A DNA stretch of 64,000 nt from Hymenobacter busanensis (GCF_008727865.1 NZ_VTWU01000002.1:248001-312000); one strand, 5' to 3'; numbered from the stretch's first letter, positions 27,052 to 35,699 are shown. Program-made: numbers and translations. The notes: generated by a model from the letters alone, not told the origin.

Positions 27052-29085
27052 ATGTTTCGCCTGATTCGTCCGCTCTTCCTGCTTCTGCTGCTTACCACGC
27101 TTCTAGCGGACCGGCTGCTGGCCCAGCAGCCCGCCCCCATGCGGCAACGGGCGCTGACGGGCAAAATCACGCGGCAATTGCGCGTGCGCCCCGATGCCAC
27201 GCCCGATTTCCTGAACGTCAACCGCATTGCCTACTTCGAAGACAAGAAAGCCCTGCGCGATATTGCCAAGGCCGAGAAGCGCAAGAACTGGAACGCCGCG
27301 CGCGGCCTGCTGGAGAAGTACGTAGCGCAGTTTGGCATCGAGAATTTCTACAAAAACAACCAGATGCTCTGGCGCATGGGGCAGCTCTACGAGCGCGCCG
27401 GCAACGAGGAAAAAGCCAAAGCCTACTACCGCCTCGCCCTCAAGCACCACCGGCAGGACGTCACCAAAATTCAGCTGTACTACGACTCGCTGGAGCAGAA
27501 GGACGCCGACCTCTACGTGCCGCTGAAAACGTACTACGACATTGTGGAGTACCGGAAAAACATTGCCACGTTCCGGCCGCCCAAAAACGTGTACACCAAC
27601 ATGGGCTCGGGCATCAACTCGCAGGTGGAGGACTACGGCCCGAGCTACAACGACGACTCGCAGCAGCTGATTTTCTCCTCGAAGCGCAAGCGGCGCGGCA
27701 TCCACGGCGTTGTCGACGAAGACCTGTACGTAGCCAAGCGCGAAGGTGAGCAGTGGCTCGACGCCGAGCCGCTTCCCAAGCCCATCAACTCGCCCTACAA
27801 CGAGGGCTCGGCCTGCCTGAGCAAGGACGGCACCACCATGTACTTCTCGCGCTGCGAATGCCCGACCTGCCACGGCAACTGCGACTTGTTTGTGAGCAAG
27901 TTTAAGAACGGGCAGTGGACGGTGCCGCAGAGCCTGGGCATGGCCGTCAACTCCACGGCCTGGGACTCGCAGCCGACCCTCTCGCGCACCGAAGACACGC
28001 TGTACTTTGCCTCCGACCGCATCGGCGGGTTCGGGCTGTCGGATATCTGGTTTACCCACAAGCTCAAGAACGGGCAATGGGCCAAGGCCCAGAACATGGG
28101 CCCCATCATCAACACCCGCGAGAGTGAGGTAAGCCCCTTCTACCACCCGCTCTACAACGTGCTCTACTTCTCGTCGCGCGGGCAGCTGCTCAATTTCGGT
28201 GACTTCGACATCTACAAGGCCTACCGCGTGACGGGCCGCTGGCAGGAGCCCATCAACATCGGGCCGCTGGTGAACGGGAAAGGCTCCGAGTACTACTTTA
28301 CCATCGACGCGGCATCGAAAAACCTGTACTATGCCCGCTCGGAGGAAAAGCAACTCAAGAACCTCGACCTGTATTCCTTTCCCCTGCCGATGGAAGCGCA
28401 GCCGCTGGCTACCACGCACGTCGAAGGCTCGCTCATCGACTCCATCACGCAAAAGCCCCTGGGCGGCATCGTAAGCATTGTCGACGTCGACAACGGCATT
28501 GAGGTGGCATCCAAGTACGTGCGCCCCGACGGCTCCTTCGATTTCGACCTCATCGACGGCTCGAAGTACGTGATGCTCATTCAGAGCCCCGATTACTTCA
28601 CTGTGGAGAAGAAATTCGATTTGCAGGCCGATACGGTGATGAAGCTCATGACCACGAGCATCGACTACAACATTCCGCTCATCTTCCGCAATATCGAGTT
28701 CGACGAGGGCAAGGCCACGATTCGGACGAGCATGCACACCACGCTGGACCGCATTGTGGTATTCATGGTCGACCACCCCGAAACCAAGCTGCGCATTGCC
28801 GGCCATACCGACGCTATGGGCGACTCCGACGTGAACGAGAAACTCTCGCAGGACCGCGCCGATGCCATTCGCAAGTACATCGAAACGAAAGGCAAGCTGC
28901 AGCCCAACCGCATTGAAAGCTTCGGCTACGGTAGCTCGCAGCCGCTCAAGGACGAGGCCACCGAGGAAGACCGCCGCACCAACCGGCGGGTGGAATTCCG
29001 ACTCGTGAAGCCGCAATCGGACCAGAAGCCCGCGCCAGCCGGGAAAGACGCCAAGGACAAAGACGGCACCGGCAGCTGGAACTAG
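27052..29085 (+). CDS. PorE-like OmpA-family protein (TPR, beta-propeller, CRD, OmpA)
   Basis: Exported 677-residue protein with the order of domains described for T9SS protein PorE: signal peptide (MFRLIRPLFLLLLLTTLLADRLLA), TPR helices (~65-165, KAKAYYRLALKHH), a PD40-type beta-propeller (~195-450; NSPYNEGSACLSKDGTTMYF, SQPTLSRTEDTLYFASDR), a carboxypeptidase-regulatory-like domain (~455-530, VEGSLIDSITQKPLGG), and a C-terminal OmpA domain (LRIAGHTDAMGDSDVNEKLSQDRA) that binds peptidoglycan. No lipobox is visible. It would link the T9SS ring to the cell wall. The propeller carries a cysteine cluster CECPTCHGNC (Cys268, 270, 273, 277). The ATG at 27052 starts the signal peptide; the upstream frame is spurious. 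Other OmpA/PD40 proteins of Bacteroidota share this outline, so PorE identity is probable, not proven. Confidence 0.8.
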   Translation: MFRLIRPLFLLLLLTTLLADRLLAQQPAPMRQRALTGKITRQLRVRPDATPDFLNVNRIAYFEDKKALRDIAKAEKRKNWNAARGLLEKYVAQFGIENFYKNNQMLWRMGQLYERAGNEEKAKAYYRLALKHHRQDVTKIQLYYDSLEQKDADLYVPLKTYYDIVEYRKNIATFRPPKNVYTNMGSGINSQVEDYGPSYNDDSQQLIFSSKRKRRGIHGVVDEDLYVAKREGEQWLDAEPLPKPINSPYNEGSACLSKDGTTMYFSRCECPTCHGNCDLFVSKFKNGQWTVPQSLGMAVNSTAWDSQPTLSRTEDTLYFASDRIGGFGLSDIWFTHKLKNGQWAKAQNMGPIINTRESEVSPFYHPLYNVLYFSSRGQLLNFGDFDIYKAYRVTGRWQEPINIGPLVNGKGSEYYFTIDAASKNLYYARSEEKQLKNLDLYSFPLPMEAQPLATTHVEGSLIDSITQKPLGGIVSIVDVDNGIEVASKYVRPDGSFDFDLIDGSKYVMLIQSPDYFTVEKKFDLQADTVMKLMTTSIDYNIPLIFRNIEFDEGKATIRTSMHTTLDRIVVFMVDHPETKLRIAGHTDAMGDSDVNEKLSQDRADAIRKYIETKGKLQPNRIESFGYGSSQPLKDEATEEDRRTNRRVEFRLVKPQSDQKPAPAGKDAKDKDGTGSWN

Positions 29086-29131
29086 AAACACCGCGGGCCC
29101 CGACTTTCGAAAGTCGGGGCCCGCGGTGTTT
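29086..29131. terminator. Perfect 46-bp palindromic bidirectional terminator
   Basis: A perfect palindrome with 23-nt arms centred at 29108/29109, beginning AAACACCGCG and ending CGCGGTGTTT. It starts immediately after the PorE-like stop codon and precedes the convergent DUF6702 gene. Confidence 0.93.
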
Positions 29132-29159
29132 TACAGTCGTTTTTAGCGCCCGCGTGGCG

Positions 29160-29666
29160 TTACCAGCTCAGCAGCTGGGCCTCGTTGCCGTTGCGGAACA
29201 GGGCGCTTTTCTTGCCGCTGCTGGCCTCCACGTTCACGATGTTCATCTGGTCGGGGAACTGCTCCAGCAACAGGCGCTGCTGCAGCCGCACGCCCTGCAG
29301 CGGCCGGGGCAAGGCCACCGAGAAATACAGCCAGTGCGCGTCGTTTTCGCGTTCCATACCGATGTACTTCAGCGGAAATTCCTCGCTTGGCTTGCCAGTG
29401 AATACGATGGTTTTGCGCAGGTAGGCGGCCACCAACGGCTGCACCACAAACGGCGGCGTTTGGTCGAGGCTGATGGGCCGGGGCTGCCCTACGGATAGGC
29501 CCTTTTCCAGGTCGTCGGTAAAGACTTTCAGGGCTACTTCCAGCTGTTTCTTCTGGGCATTCACCTTCACGTCCATGATGCTGGCGTGGTAGGCGTGGGC
29601 AAAGGCGGCAAGGCTTAGCAGCAGCGCAGAAGCCAGTACAAACAGGCGGCGGGGCATGGGCAACAT
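29160..29666 (-). CDS. DUF6702 family exported protein
   Basis: A 168-residue protein with a signal peptide (PRRLFVLASALLLSLAAFAHA) and a mature start YHASIMDVKVNAQKKQLEVALKVFTDDLE, the recognisable pattern of the DUF6702 family in Bacteroidota. Its role is not known; family members are often encoded near M1 peptidases or envelope genes. Two ATGs three codons apart (29666, 29657) both give a good signal peptide. It lies downstream of rseP on the same strand, separated by a structured spacer, and ends against a perfect palindromic terminator. Confidence 0.75.
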   Translation of the reverse strand: MLPMPRRLFVLASALLLSLAAFAHAYHASIMDVKVNAQKKQLEVALKVFTDDLEKGLSVGQPRPISLDQTPPFVVQPLVAAYLRKTIVFTGKPSEEFPLKYIGMERENDAHWLYFSVALPRPLQGVRLQQRLLLEQFPDQMNIVNVEASSGKKSALFRNGNEAQLLSW

Positions 29667-29685
29667 CGGGGGTGGGAGAAGGAGA

Positions 29686-29746
29686 AAGACCTTACCGCGA
29701 CCAAACGACGGCCGCGGGGCAAGTCGTTCAAACGGGGTAAGGTCTT
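29686..29746 (-). terminator. Nested hairpin between rseP and the DUF6702 gene
   Basis: AAGACCTTACC (29686-29696) pairs with GGTAAGGTCTT (29736-29746), enclosing a second stem AACGAC/GTCGTT. On the minus strand it is followed by TTCTCC. It is probably the rseP terminator. Confidence 0.6.
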
Positions 29747-29780
29747 GGGCTACGCCAGGCGGCGAAACAATTGGGCGGGA

Positions 29781-31094
29781 TTAAAAGAACGACTTGAAGA
29801 TGTCGTTGAAGAACACGAACACCATGAGGCCCAGCAGCAGCACCATGCCCACTTTCTGGGCGTTTTCGAGGAAGTTATCCGAAGGCTTGCGGCCCGAGAG
29901 CATCTCGTAGGTGAGGAACACCACGTGGCCGCCGTCGAGGGCCGGGATGGGGAGCAGGTTCATGAAGGCCAGCACCATCGAGAGCATGCCGGTGAGCGTC
30001 CAGAACTTCACCCAATCGAAGGTGCCGCCGTAGGTTTGGGCAATGGCAATGGGGCCGCCCAACGACTTGCGGGCCGAAGCCTCGCCGCTGAAAATCTTGC
30101 CGAAGGCCTTCAGCTGCGCGCCGATGATGCCAAACGCCTGCTTGGTGCCGGCCGGCACCGATTCGGCCAGTCCGTACTCGCGGGTGGCGTACTTCAGCAA
30201 CGACTTAGGCCGGAAACCCACCTTGCCTTCCTCGTCCACGTTCACCGTGAGGGGCACTTGCTGCGTGCCGCGCTGCACCAGCAGCGGCGTGGGCTTGTTG
30301 GCGTTGGCTTTGAGGGCGGTCTGCAGCTCGGGGAAAAACTGAATGGTCTTGTTGCCCACCTTCAAAATTCGGTCGTTCACTTGCAGGCCGGCTTTGGCAG
30401 CCGGGCCGGCGGGCACCACTTCGCCCACCACAAAGGGGTCGTTGGGCACCACAAAGAACGATTGGTCGGCATCGGCCATCTTGTCCATGAAGTCCTTGGG
30501 CACCGAAATGTCCACCAGCTGGCCGTTGCGGTCGACGGTGTAGTAGCTGCCGTTGCCCAGCACCACATCGGGCGAGTACACGTCGTTGAACTGCTCGAAG
30601 GGCCGCCCGTTGATCTTCACAATCTTGTCGCCGGGGCGGAAGCCGATCTGCTCGCCCAGCTTGTTGGGCACCACGCCAAAGCGCTGCGCCTCGGCGGCGG
30701 GCAGGTAACTCTCGCCGTAGCTGTAGGTGAGCAGCGTGAAGATGAGGATGCCGGTGAGGACGTTGACAATGATGCCGCCCAGCATTACAATCAGGCGCTG
30801 CCAGGCCGGCTTGGCCCGGAACTCGTAGGGCTTGGGCTCTTCCTTGAGCGCGTCGGTATCCAACGACTCGTCGACCATGCCGGTAATCTTGACGAAGCCG
30901 CCCAGGGGAACGGCACCAATCATGTACTCCGTTTCGCCGAATTTCTTACCGAAGATTTTGGGTGGAAAGCCGATGGAGAATTTCTCCACCCGCATGCCAA
31001 ACCACTTGGCCGACAGCATGTGTCCCGCCTCGTGCACGCCCACCAAAATGGTGAGCCCCAGCAGGAGTTGCGCGGCCATTACCAGAATATCCAT
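29781..31094 (-). CDS. rseP: RIP metalloprotease RseP (site-2 protease)
   Basis: Inner-membrane zinc protease of 437 residues that cuts transmembrane anti-sigma factors and leftover signal peptides. Zinc motif HEAGH at 21-25 in the first membrane helix, two PDZ-like regions (EQIGFRPGDKIVKINGRP and AAKAGLQVNDRILKVG), and the third zinc ligand in NLLPIPALDGGH near residue 390, followed by a final membrane helix (VGMVLLLGLMVFVFFNDI). The gene follows dxr on the same strand, a frequent pairing in Bacteroidota, but a palindromic repeat element lies between them. Confidence 0.95.
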   Translation of the reverse strand: MDILVMAAQLLLGLTILVGVHEAGHMLSAKWFGMRVEKFSIGFPPKIFGKKFGETEYMIGAVPLGGFVKITGMVDESLDTDALKEEPKPYEFRAKPAWQRLIVMLGGIIVNVLTGILIFTLLTYSYGESYLPAAEAQRFGVVPNKLGEQIGFRPGDKIVKINGRPFEQFNDVYSPDVVLGNGSYYTVDRNGQLVDISVPKDFMDKMADADQSFFVVPNDPFVVGEVVPAGPAAKAGLQVNDRILKVGNKTIQFFPELQTALKANANKPTPLLVQRGTQQVPLTVNVDEEGKVGFRPKSLLKYATREYGLAESVPAGTKQAFGIIGAQLKAFGKIFSGEASARKSLGGPIAIAQTYGGTFDWVKFWTLTGMLSMVLAFMNLLPIPALDGGHVVFLTYEMLSGRKPSDNFLENAQKVGMVLLLGLMVFVFFNDIFKSFF

Positions 31095-31130
31095 CTATTG
31101 TGTGTTGGGGGTTGTTTTCGTTAAGAGTTG

Positions 31131-31237
31131 AACGTCATTCCGAGCGAAGCCGAGGAATCTCGCGTGTTTACTGGATAGTAAAATTACGCTCTGGCACCAG
31201 CACGCAAGATGCTTCGCCTTTGGCTCTGCATGACGTT
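31131..31237. repeat. REP-like palindromic element, copy 1 (rseP-dxr spacer)
   Basis: Left half 31131-31166 (starting AACGTCATTCCGAGCG) and right half 31201-31237 (ending GGCTCTGCATGACGTT) are imperfect inverted copies of the same ~36-nt module found at 36263, 43763 and 49129. Confidence 0.75.
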
Positions 31238-31291
31238 CTTATTGGTATCGTTTAGGACGACACCGTTTATTGGTAAACCGTTGCCAGCCCA

Positions 31292-32464
31292 CTAAGATTT
31301 CACCAGCTCGGCAGCAACCCGGCGCGTTTCCTCGTCGGTGGCCACGTAGTCGTCCAGCGACGGGTCGGCAAGGTACGAAACCTTGGAGAGGCAGCTTTCC
31401 ACCACGTCGGGCAATTCGAGGAACTTGATCTGGTCGCGCAGGAAGGCAGCCACGGCAATTTCGTTGGCCGCGTTGAGCACGCAGGGCGCGTTGCCGCCGC
31501 GCCGCATGGCCTCGAAGGCCAGCGGCAGGTTGCGGAACGTGTCGCCGTCGGGCCGCTCGAAGGTGAGCGTGGGGTAGTCGAGAAACGAGAAGCGCGGAAA
31601 CGTGTTGGGCAGGCGCTCGGGGAAGCCCAGCGCGTATTGAATGGGCAGCTTCATGTCGGGCAGCCCCAGCTGGGCTTTCAATGACCCGTCGCGGAACTGC
31701 ACCAGCGAGTGAATAATGCTTTGCGGGTGCACCACCACATCGATCTGCTCATCGGTCAGGCCAAACAGCCACTTGGCCTCAATCACCTCCAGGCCCTTGT
31801 TCATGAGCGAGGCCGAGTCGATGGTGATTTTGGCGCCCATGTCCCAGTTCGGGTGCTTGAGGGCCTGCGCCTTGGTTACCTGCGCTAGGTCCTGCGCCGA
31901 GCGGCCCCGAAACGGTCCGCCCGAGGCCGTCAGAATGATTTTCTCCACTGCTTCGGGCTTCTCTCCTACCAAGCATTGGAAGATGGCCGAGTGCTCGGAA
32001 TCGACGGGGTAAATGGCCGCGCCGTGCTGCCGGGCCAGGGCCGTGACGAGCTGCCCGGCTACTACCAGGGTTTCCTTGTTGGCCAGGGCAATGGTTTTGC
32101 CGGCTTTCAGCGCGGCCAGCGTGGGCAGCAGCCCGGCGTAGCCCACCAGGGCAGTCAGCACCACGTCTACCTCGGGGCGGGCGGCTACTTCGGCTAGGGC
32201 GGCAGCCCCGGCCAGCACCTCGGTTTCGGGCTGATTGGCCAGGGCGGCTTTCACCGCCAGATAGTTGCTTTCGTCGCCGATGACGACCACGGCGGGGCGA
32301 AACTCGCGGGCCTGCATCACCAGCAAATCGGCGCTGCGCTGGGCCGTGAGCACCGCCACGCGGAAGCGGCCGGGGTGGGCCCGCACCACGTCGAGCGTTT
32401 GGGTGCCAATGGAGCCGGTGGAGCCCAGCAGGGCCAGCACGCGTTGGGGTTGGGGAAACGACAT
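31292..32464 (-). CDS. dxr: 1-deoxy-D-xylulose 5-phosphate reductoisomerase
   Basis: NADPH-dependent enzyme of 390 residues making 2-C-methyl-D-erythritol 4-phosphate in the MEP isoprenoid pathway. NADPH motif GSTGSIG at 14-20, LANKETLVVAG, the metal-binding PVDSEHSAIFQCL, the catalytic-loop region LTASGGPFRG, and MGAKITIDSASLMNKGLEVIEA with HPQSIIHSLVQF are all present. The ATG at 32464 starts the family sequence; the long upstream frame is not gene-like. A perfect -7 box lies 43-50 nt upstream. It is the fosmidomycin target enzyme family and an essential gene in most bacteria using this pathway. Confidence 0.96.
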   Translation of the reverse strand: MSFPQPQRVLALLGSTGSIGTQTLDVVRAHPGRFRVAVLTAQRSADLLVMQAREFRPAVVVIGDESNYLAVKAALANQPETEVLAGAAALAEVAARPEVDVVLTALVGYAGLLPTLAALKAGKTIALANKETLVVAGQLVTALARQHGAAIYPVDSEHSAIFQCLVGEKPEAVEKIILTASGGPFRGRSAQDLAQVTKAQALKHPNWDMGAKITIDSASLMNKGLEVIEAKWLFGLTDEQIDVVVHPQSIIHSLVQFRDGSLKAQLGLPDMKLPIQYALGFPERLPNTFPRFSFLDYPTLTFERPDGDTFRNLPLAFEAMRRGGNAPCVLNAANEIAVAAFLRDQIKFLELPDVVESCLSKVSYLADPSLDDYVATDEETRRVAAELVKS

Positions 32465-32506
32465 GGATTCGGGACGCTGGCCGCTTGGGTGCGGCTGCGC
32501 CAGTGG

Positions 32507-32514
32507 CAAAGGTA
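32507..32514 (-). promoter_or_regulatory. Candidate -7 box for dxr (TACCTTTG)
   Basis: Exact match to TAnnTTTG on the minus strand, 42 nt before the dxr ATG. Confidence 0.4.
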
Positions 32515-32628
32515 CAGCTTCGGGCGACCGGCTCCGCAAGTTGCACCGGCACCGCACCGTCGCTTGCTTCTGACATCGGTTTCGCCTTGCTTACGGGCCT
32601 CTGCCAACGGTGCAGGGGTGCCGGGTGT

Positions 32629-33075
32629 CTACTGCACCTGTTCTACCCGTATCGGCTTGCCGTTGAACACGGCCTGCTCGCCGGCTCGCTTGCCGCTGAG
32701 CGCCGCCGCTACCGGTGCGGCGGCCGATACGGCGAAGTAATCCTGGCCCTCAACGGTGAGCTTGCCGGCGCTGATACCGAGGTAGAAGCGGCCCAGATTG
32801 GTGGTGACCAGCGCGCCGGGGTGCACTGCGTCGCAGGGCTTGGCGGGGTCGATGCGGGCCAGCTCGGCGAGCAGCTTGCGGGCTTCGGCCAGCTGCACCA
32901 GGTTCCGGTCGCGTTCGTTCTGGGCCATGGCGCGGCCGGTTTCGTACTTGTCGCCCGCGCTGCTCTTGGTTTCGGAGTTGGCCGACTCCTGGGCCGCGTT
33001 GATGGCGGCCTGGCAGGTGGCCATGCGGGCTTCTGCGTATTGCTGGCAGAGGGCGTAGAGGCGGGGTTTGATCAT
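32629..33075 (-). CDS. GreA/GreB-like C-terminal domain protein
   Basis: A 148-residue protein with an N-terminal helical hairpin (SANSETKSSAGDKYETGRAM, ~30-50, then a charged helix) and a C-terminal FKBP-like fold related to GreA/GreB, with VSAAAPVAAALSGKRAGEQAVF matching the SPL-ALLGK-GD pattern of Gre factors. In Bacteroidota such proteins are often mislabelled 3-oxoacyl-ACP synthase. It may bind RNA polymerase, but the acidic tip needed for transcript cleavage cannot be judged here, so activity is open. A perfect dyad lies 30 nt upstream of its start. Confidence 0.7.
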   Translation of the reverse strand: MIKPRLYALCQQYAEARMATCQAAINAAQESANSETKSSAGDKYETGRAMAQNERDRNLVQLAEARKLLAELARIDPAKPCDAVHPGALVTTNLGRFYLGISAGKLTVEGQDYFAVSAAAPVAAALSGKRAGEQAVFNGKPIRVEQVQ

Positions 33076-33104
33076 TTGCAGAATATGAAATAAGCCAACC
33101 GCTG

Positions 33105-33121
33105 TTGATCGGGCCGATCAA
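33105..33121. promoter_or_regulatory. Dyad upstream of the GreA-like gene
   Basis: TTGATCGG-G-CCGATCAA, 8-bp perfect arms with a 1-nt centre, about 30 nt upstream of the minus-strand start at 33075. It looks like a repressor site; the regulator is unknown. Confidence 0.3.
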
Positions 33122-33293
33122 TTCTACCACTCTATTCTGAGAAGTCCCTTCTGCACCGAGGCACACAACTGTTTTCACTGACTCTTTGTGCAAATAATGG
33201 TCTGGCAATGTGGCAAGTCAAAATCCTCCGTCGATGTCCTAATGCGCTTGTGGTACTGGAGGAAGGGATATAATAGTCGAATTTGCAATTGCA

Positions 33294-33611
33294 TTAGTGA
33301 CTGAAGAAGATGCCTGTTCCGGTAAAGGCGACCAACAAGCTTAAACATAAACCCACCAACAACGCTCGTTTAGCCTTCCTGAATACTTCAGCATTCCCGC
33401 TCAGCTTAAGCATTATGACGTGGAGCAACCACAACGCAACAGCACCTAAACTTCCAAATACCAATGCTCCAGTAAATCGAAGTAAAAAGCTGGTAACCAA
33501 AGATTCTTTCAACCTCTCGTACGTCTCTTCGGAACCTATGAAGAACATAGAGAATGCAAAGGTCAGCGCTCCAATGAGTAGCCAGCACACGAGGTTTATT
33601 GCTTTTAACAT
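33294..33611 (-). CDS. Small membrane protein, three predicted helices
   Basis: A 105-residue hydrophobic protein I do not recognise. Predicted membrane segments are near INLVCWLLIGALTFAFSMFFI (first), FTGALVFGSLGAVALWLLHVIM (second) and KRALLVGLCLSLLVAFTGTGIFF (third), with a polar charged loop EETYERLKES after the first. The ATG at 33611 is preferred to an in-frame TTG seven codons earlier. It begins 17 nt after the GH3-family stop codon on the same strand and is probably cotranscribed. Its base composition is more AT-rich than that of its neighbours. The roughly 200 bp downstream of it, up to the GreA-like start, hold no gene. Confidence 0.6.
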   Translation of the reverse strand: MLKAINLVCWLLIGALTFAFSMFFIGSEETYERLKESLVTSFLLRFTGALVFGSLGAVALWLLHVIMLKLSGNAEVFRKAKRALLVGLCLSLLVAFTGTGIFFSH

Positions 33612-33628
33612 CGTGCTGTATTCCGCTG

Positions 33629-35122
33629 TCAAGCTCTTAGTAACCCATCCGCCAGCACTCGGTCATTGCTCAGGCGCGGCACCTTGTTCTGCCCGCCCAG
33701 CTTCCCCTGGCTCTTCATGTAGCGCTGAAACGCCCCGGCCGGCAGCGGCGTGAGTTGCAGCGGCGCGAGGATGTTGCCCCTGAGCAGGTCGTCGTAGTAC
33801 ACGTTGCGGCGGCGCAGGCCGGCATCGAGGGCAGCGGCGAAGGCAGCGGCATTGTGGGGCGGGCGGGCAAATTCCACGAGCCACTCGTGGCGAGAGGGCT
33901 CGGTGGCGGTGTCGCTCACGCGCGGGGCCACGGTGAATTCCACCACCTCGGCCTCGGGAAACTGCTGCAAGGCCTCGCGCAGTGTCTGCTCCACTTCCTC
34001 TCCGATGACGTGCTCCCCAAAGGCCGACAGGAAGTGCTTGATGCGGCCCGTGACGAGGACGCGGTGCGGGCGCAAACTCACGAAGCGCACGGTGTCGCCC
34101 ACGGAGTAACCCCACAGCCCGGCGTTGGACGACACCACCAAGGCGTAGTTGCGGTCCAGCTCCACCTCGGCCAGGGTGAGGCGCGGTGGGTTGGGCTCGA
34201 AAAAGCGTTCGGCGGGAATGAACTCGTAGTAGATGCCCGCGTCGGCGAGCAGCAGCAGGCCGGGGTTGCCGGGCTCGTCCTGGAAGGCAAAGAAGCCCTC
34301 GGAGGCCGGAAACAGTTCCAGTGTATCCACCGGCCGGCCAATGCTGTCGAGCAGCTTGCGGCGGTAGGGCTCGAAGTTGACGCCGCCGTACACGAACAGC
34401 TGAAACTGCGGAAACACCTCCCCTACCGGCCGACCGGTGCGCTCGGTCAGGCGGTCGAAATACATCTGCACCCAGGGCGGAATGCCCGAAATGAGCGTCA
34501 TCGGCTGGCCCAGCGTTTCGTCCACGATGTGGTCGAGCTTCTGCTCCCAGTCGTCGATGACGTTGGTTTGGTAGCTGGGCAGTTGGTTGCGGCGCAGGTA
34601 GCCGGGCACGTGGTGGTTGGCAATGCCCGAGAGGCGGCCGGTGTGAATGCCTGCCACCTGCTCCAGCTCGGGCGAGCCGGACAGGAAAATCAGCTTGCCG
34701 TCGAGAAACTGCGGCTTGCCGGTGCGGTGCACGTAGTGGAGCAGCGCATCCTTGGCCCCGTTGATGTGGTTGCCGATGCTGTCCTTGGTAATCGGAATGT
34801 ACTTGGCGCCGGAGGTGGTACCGGAGGTTTTGGCCAGGTACAGCGGCTGACCGGGCCACAGCACGTCCCGCTCGCCCTGCTTGATGCGCTCGATGTAGGG
34901 GCTCAGGGCTTCGTAGTCGCGCACGGGCACGCGCTGCTGGAAGTCCGGCGCGGTGCGGGCGGCGGCCAGGTCATGGTCGCGGCCGAAGGCGGTGGCGGGG
35001 CCGAGACGCAGCAGCTCCTGCAACACCCGCTGCTGGGCGGCTTCGGGGTGTAGCGCCCACTTTTGGTACTGGTGGGCGACGTAGGCAGCAAGGGGGCGGC
35101 TTAGGAAGGACTTCAGGCCCAT
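33629..35122 (-). CDS. GH3 auxin-responsive promoter family protein (acyl-adenylating enzyme)
   Basis: A 497-residue member of the GH3 superfamily, related to acyl-adenylate-forming enzymes. In plants GH3 proteins conjugate amino acids to jasmonate or auxin; bacterial members lack an established substrate. Visible are the nucleotide-binding loop LAKTSGTTSGAKYIPITKDS (~95-114), FVYGGVNFEPYRRKL, ELFPASEGFFAFQ, GLWGYSVGDTVRFVSLRP and the C-terminal GRIKHFLSAFGEHV hinge. All core motifs appear intact. A possible -7 box TACATTTA lies about 30 nt upstream. The next gene downstream is a small membrane protein. Confidence 0.9.
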   Translation of the reverse strand: MGLKSFLSRPLAAYVAHQYQKWALHPEAAQQRVLQELLRLGPATAFGRDHDLAAARTAPDFQQRVPVRDYEALSPYIERIKQGERDVLWPGQPLYLAKTSGTTSGAKYIPITKDSIGNHINGAKDALLHYVHRTGKPQFLDGKLIFLSGSPELEQVAGIHTGRLSGIANHHVPGYLRRNQLPSYQTNVIDDWEQKLDHIVDETLGQPMTLISGIPPWVQMYFDRLTERTGRPVGEVFPQFQLFVYGGVNFEPYRRKLLDSIGRPVDTLELFPASEGFFAFQDEPGNPGLLLLADAGIYYEFIPAERFFEPNPPRLTLAEVELDRNYALVVSSNAGLWGYSVGDTVRFVSLRPHRVLVTGRIKHFLSAFGEHVIGEEVEQTLREALQQFPEAEVVEFTVAPRVSDTATEPSRHEWLVEFARPPHNAAAFAAALDAGLRRRNVYYDDLLRGNILAPLQLTPLPAGAFQRYMKSQGKLGGQNKVPRLSNDRVLADGLLRA

Positions 35123-35150
35123 TCGGAGAGATGCGGGAAAGGCGGGAAGG

Positions 35151-35158
35151 TAAATGTA
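35151..35158 (-). promoter_or_regulatory. Candidate -7 box for the GH3-family gene (TACATTTA)
   Basis: Minus-strand TACATTTA, one mismatch from TAnnTTTG, 28 nt before the ATG and identical to the boxes proposed for prfB and SusC pair 3. Confidence 0.3.
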
Positions 35159-35162
35159 GCGG

Positions 35163-35699
35163 CTAAGGGCTTACCCGTTGCCAGCCGTTTGGGTTGAAGC
35201 GCGCGGTGTCAACGGGCTGAACAAGCTGCCACAGGCCCAACACAGGAGTAAGCTTTACGACTCTGTAAGTAGTGCTGGTGGTTACGAACAGGTTATAAGT
35301 CTGCTCTGTAATTCGGATGCTCGGATTTTCTTCAGACCTATACAAAACTCGCTTGGTTTGCCATGGTACAGCATCTTCGAAAAAGAAGCTAAGCGGCAGC
35401 ACAATCAACAGCACCAACAGCCAAGCCAATGTGAGCAGTAGGAGAATACCCCTAGCTGGTGATTCGTGCTTGTTCTCTTCTCTAAGTGCAACGTGTAGCC
35501 ATACAGCAAACGGGCCCACAACGCCAAATAGAATATTTCGCACTAAGTCGAATCCCCTGACTAGATAGGTGCAAGTCGTTTCGAAGGGCAGAAAACGGAA
35601 TAGCACATCGGCAACCGCTAACGTTACGCCAGTCCACCCCAAAATGACAACCCAGCGTCGCCAACCCGTCCATCTATTCGCATAAGCTCTAAAAGGCAT
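35163..35699 (-). CDS. Hypothetical membrane protein
   Basis: A 178-residue protein not recognised. Hydrophobic stretches lie near residues 17-36 (WVVILGWTGVTLAVADVLF), 52-72 (VRNILFGVVGPFAVWLHVAL) and 84-107 (GILLLLTLAWLLVLLIVLPLSF), followed by a polar C-terminal part of about 70 residues (EENPSIRITEQTYNLFVTTS) that would lie outside the membrane. Composition is more AT-rich than the neighbours. It ends 40 nt upstream of the GH3-family start on the same strand. A small-sensor or transport role would be guesswork. Confidence 0.55.
   Translation of the reverse strand: MPFRAYANRWTGWRRWVVILGWTGVTLAVADVLFRFLPFETTCTYLVRGFDLVRNILFGVVGPFAVWLHVALREENKHESPARGILLLLTLAWLLVLLIVLPLSFFFEDAVPWQTKRVLYRSEENPSIRITEQTYNLFVTTSTTYRVVKLTPVLGLWQLVQPVDTARFNPNGWQRVSP

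Noticed and set aside
27853..27882. Heme-binding CXXCH (CPTCH) in the PorE-like protein
   Set aside because: It lies inside a beta-propeller blade within a C-x-C-x2-C-x3-C cluster, without a cytochrome-like context; a chance match.
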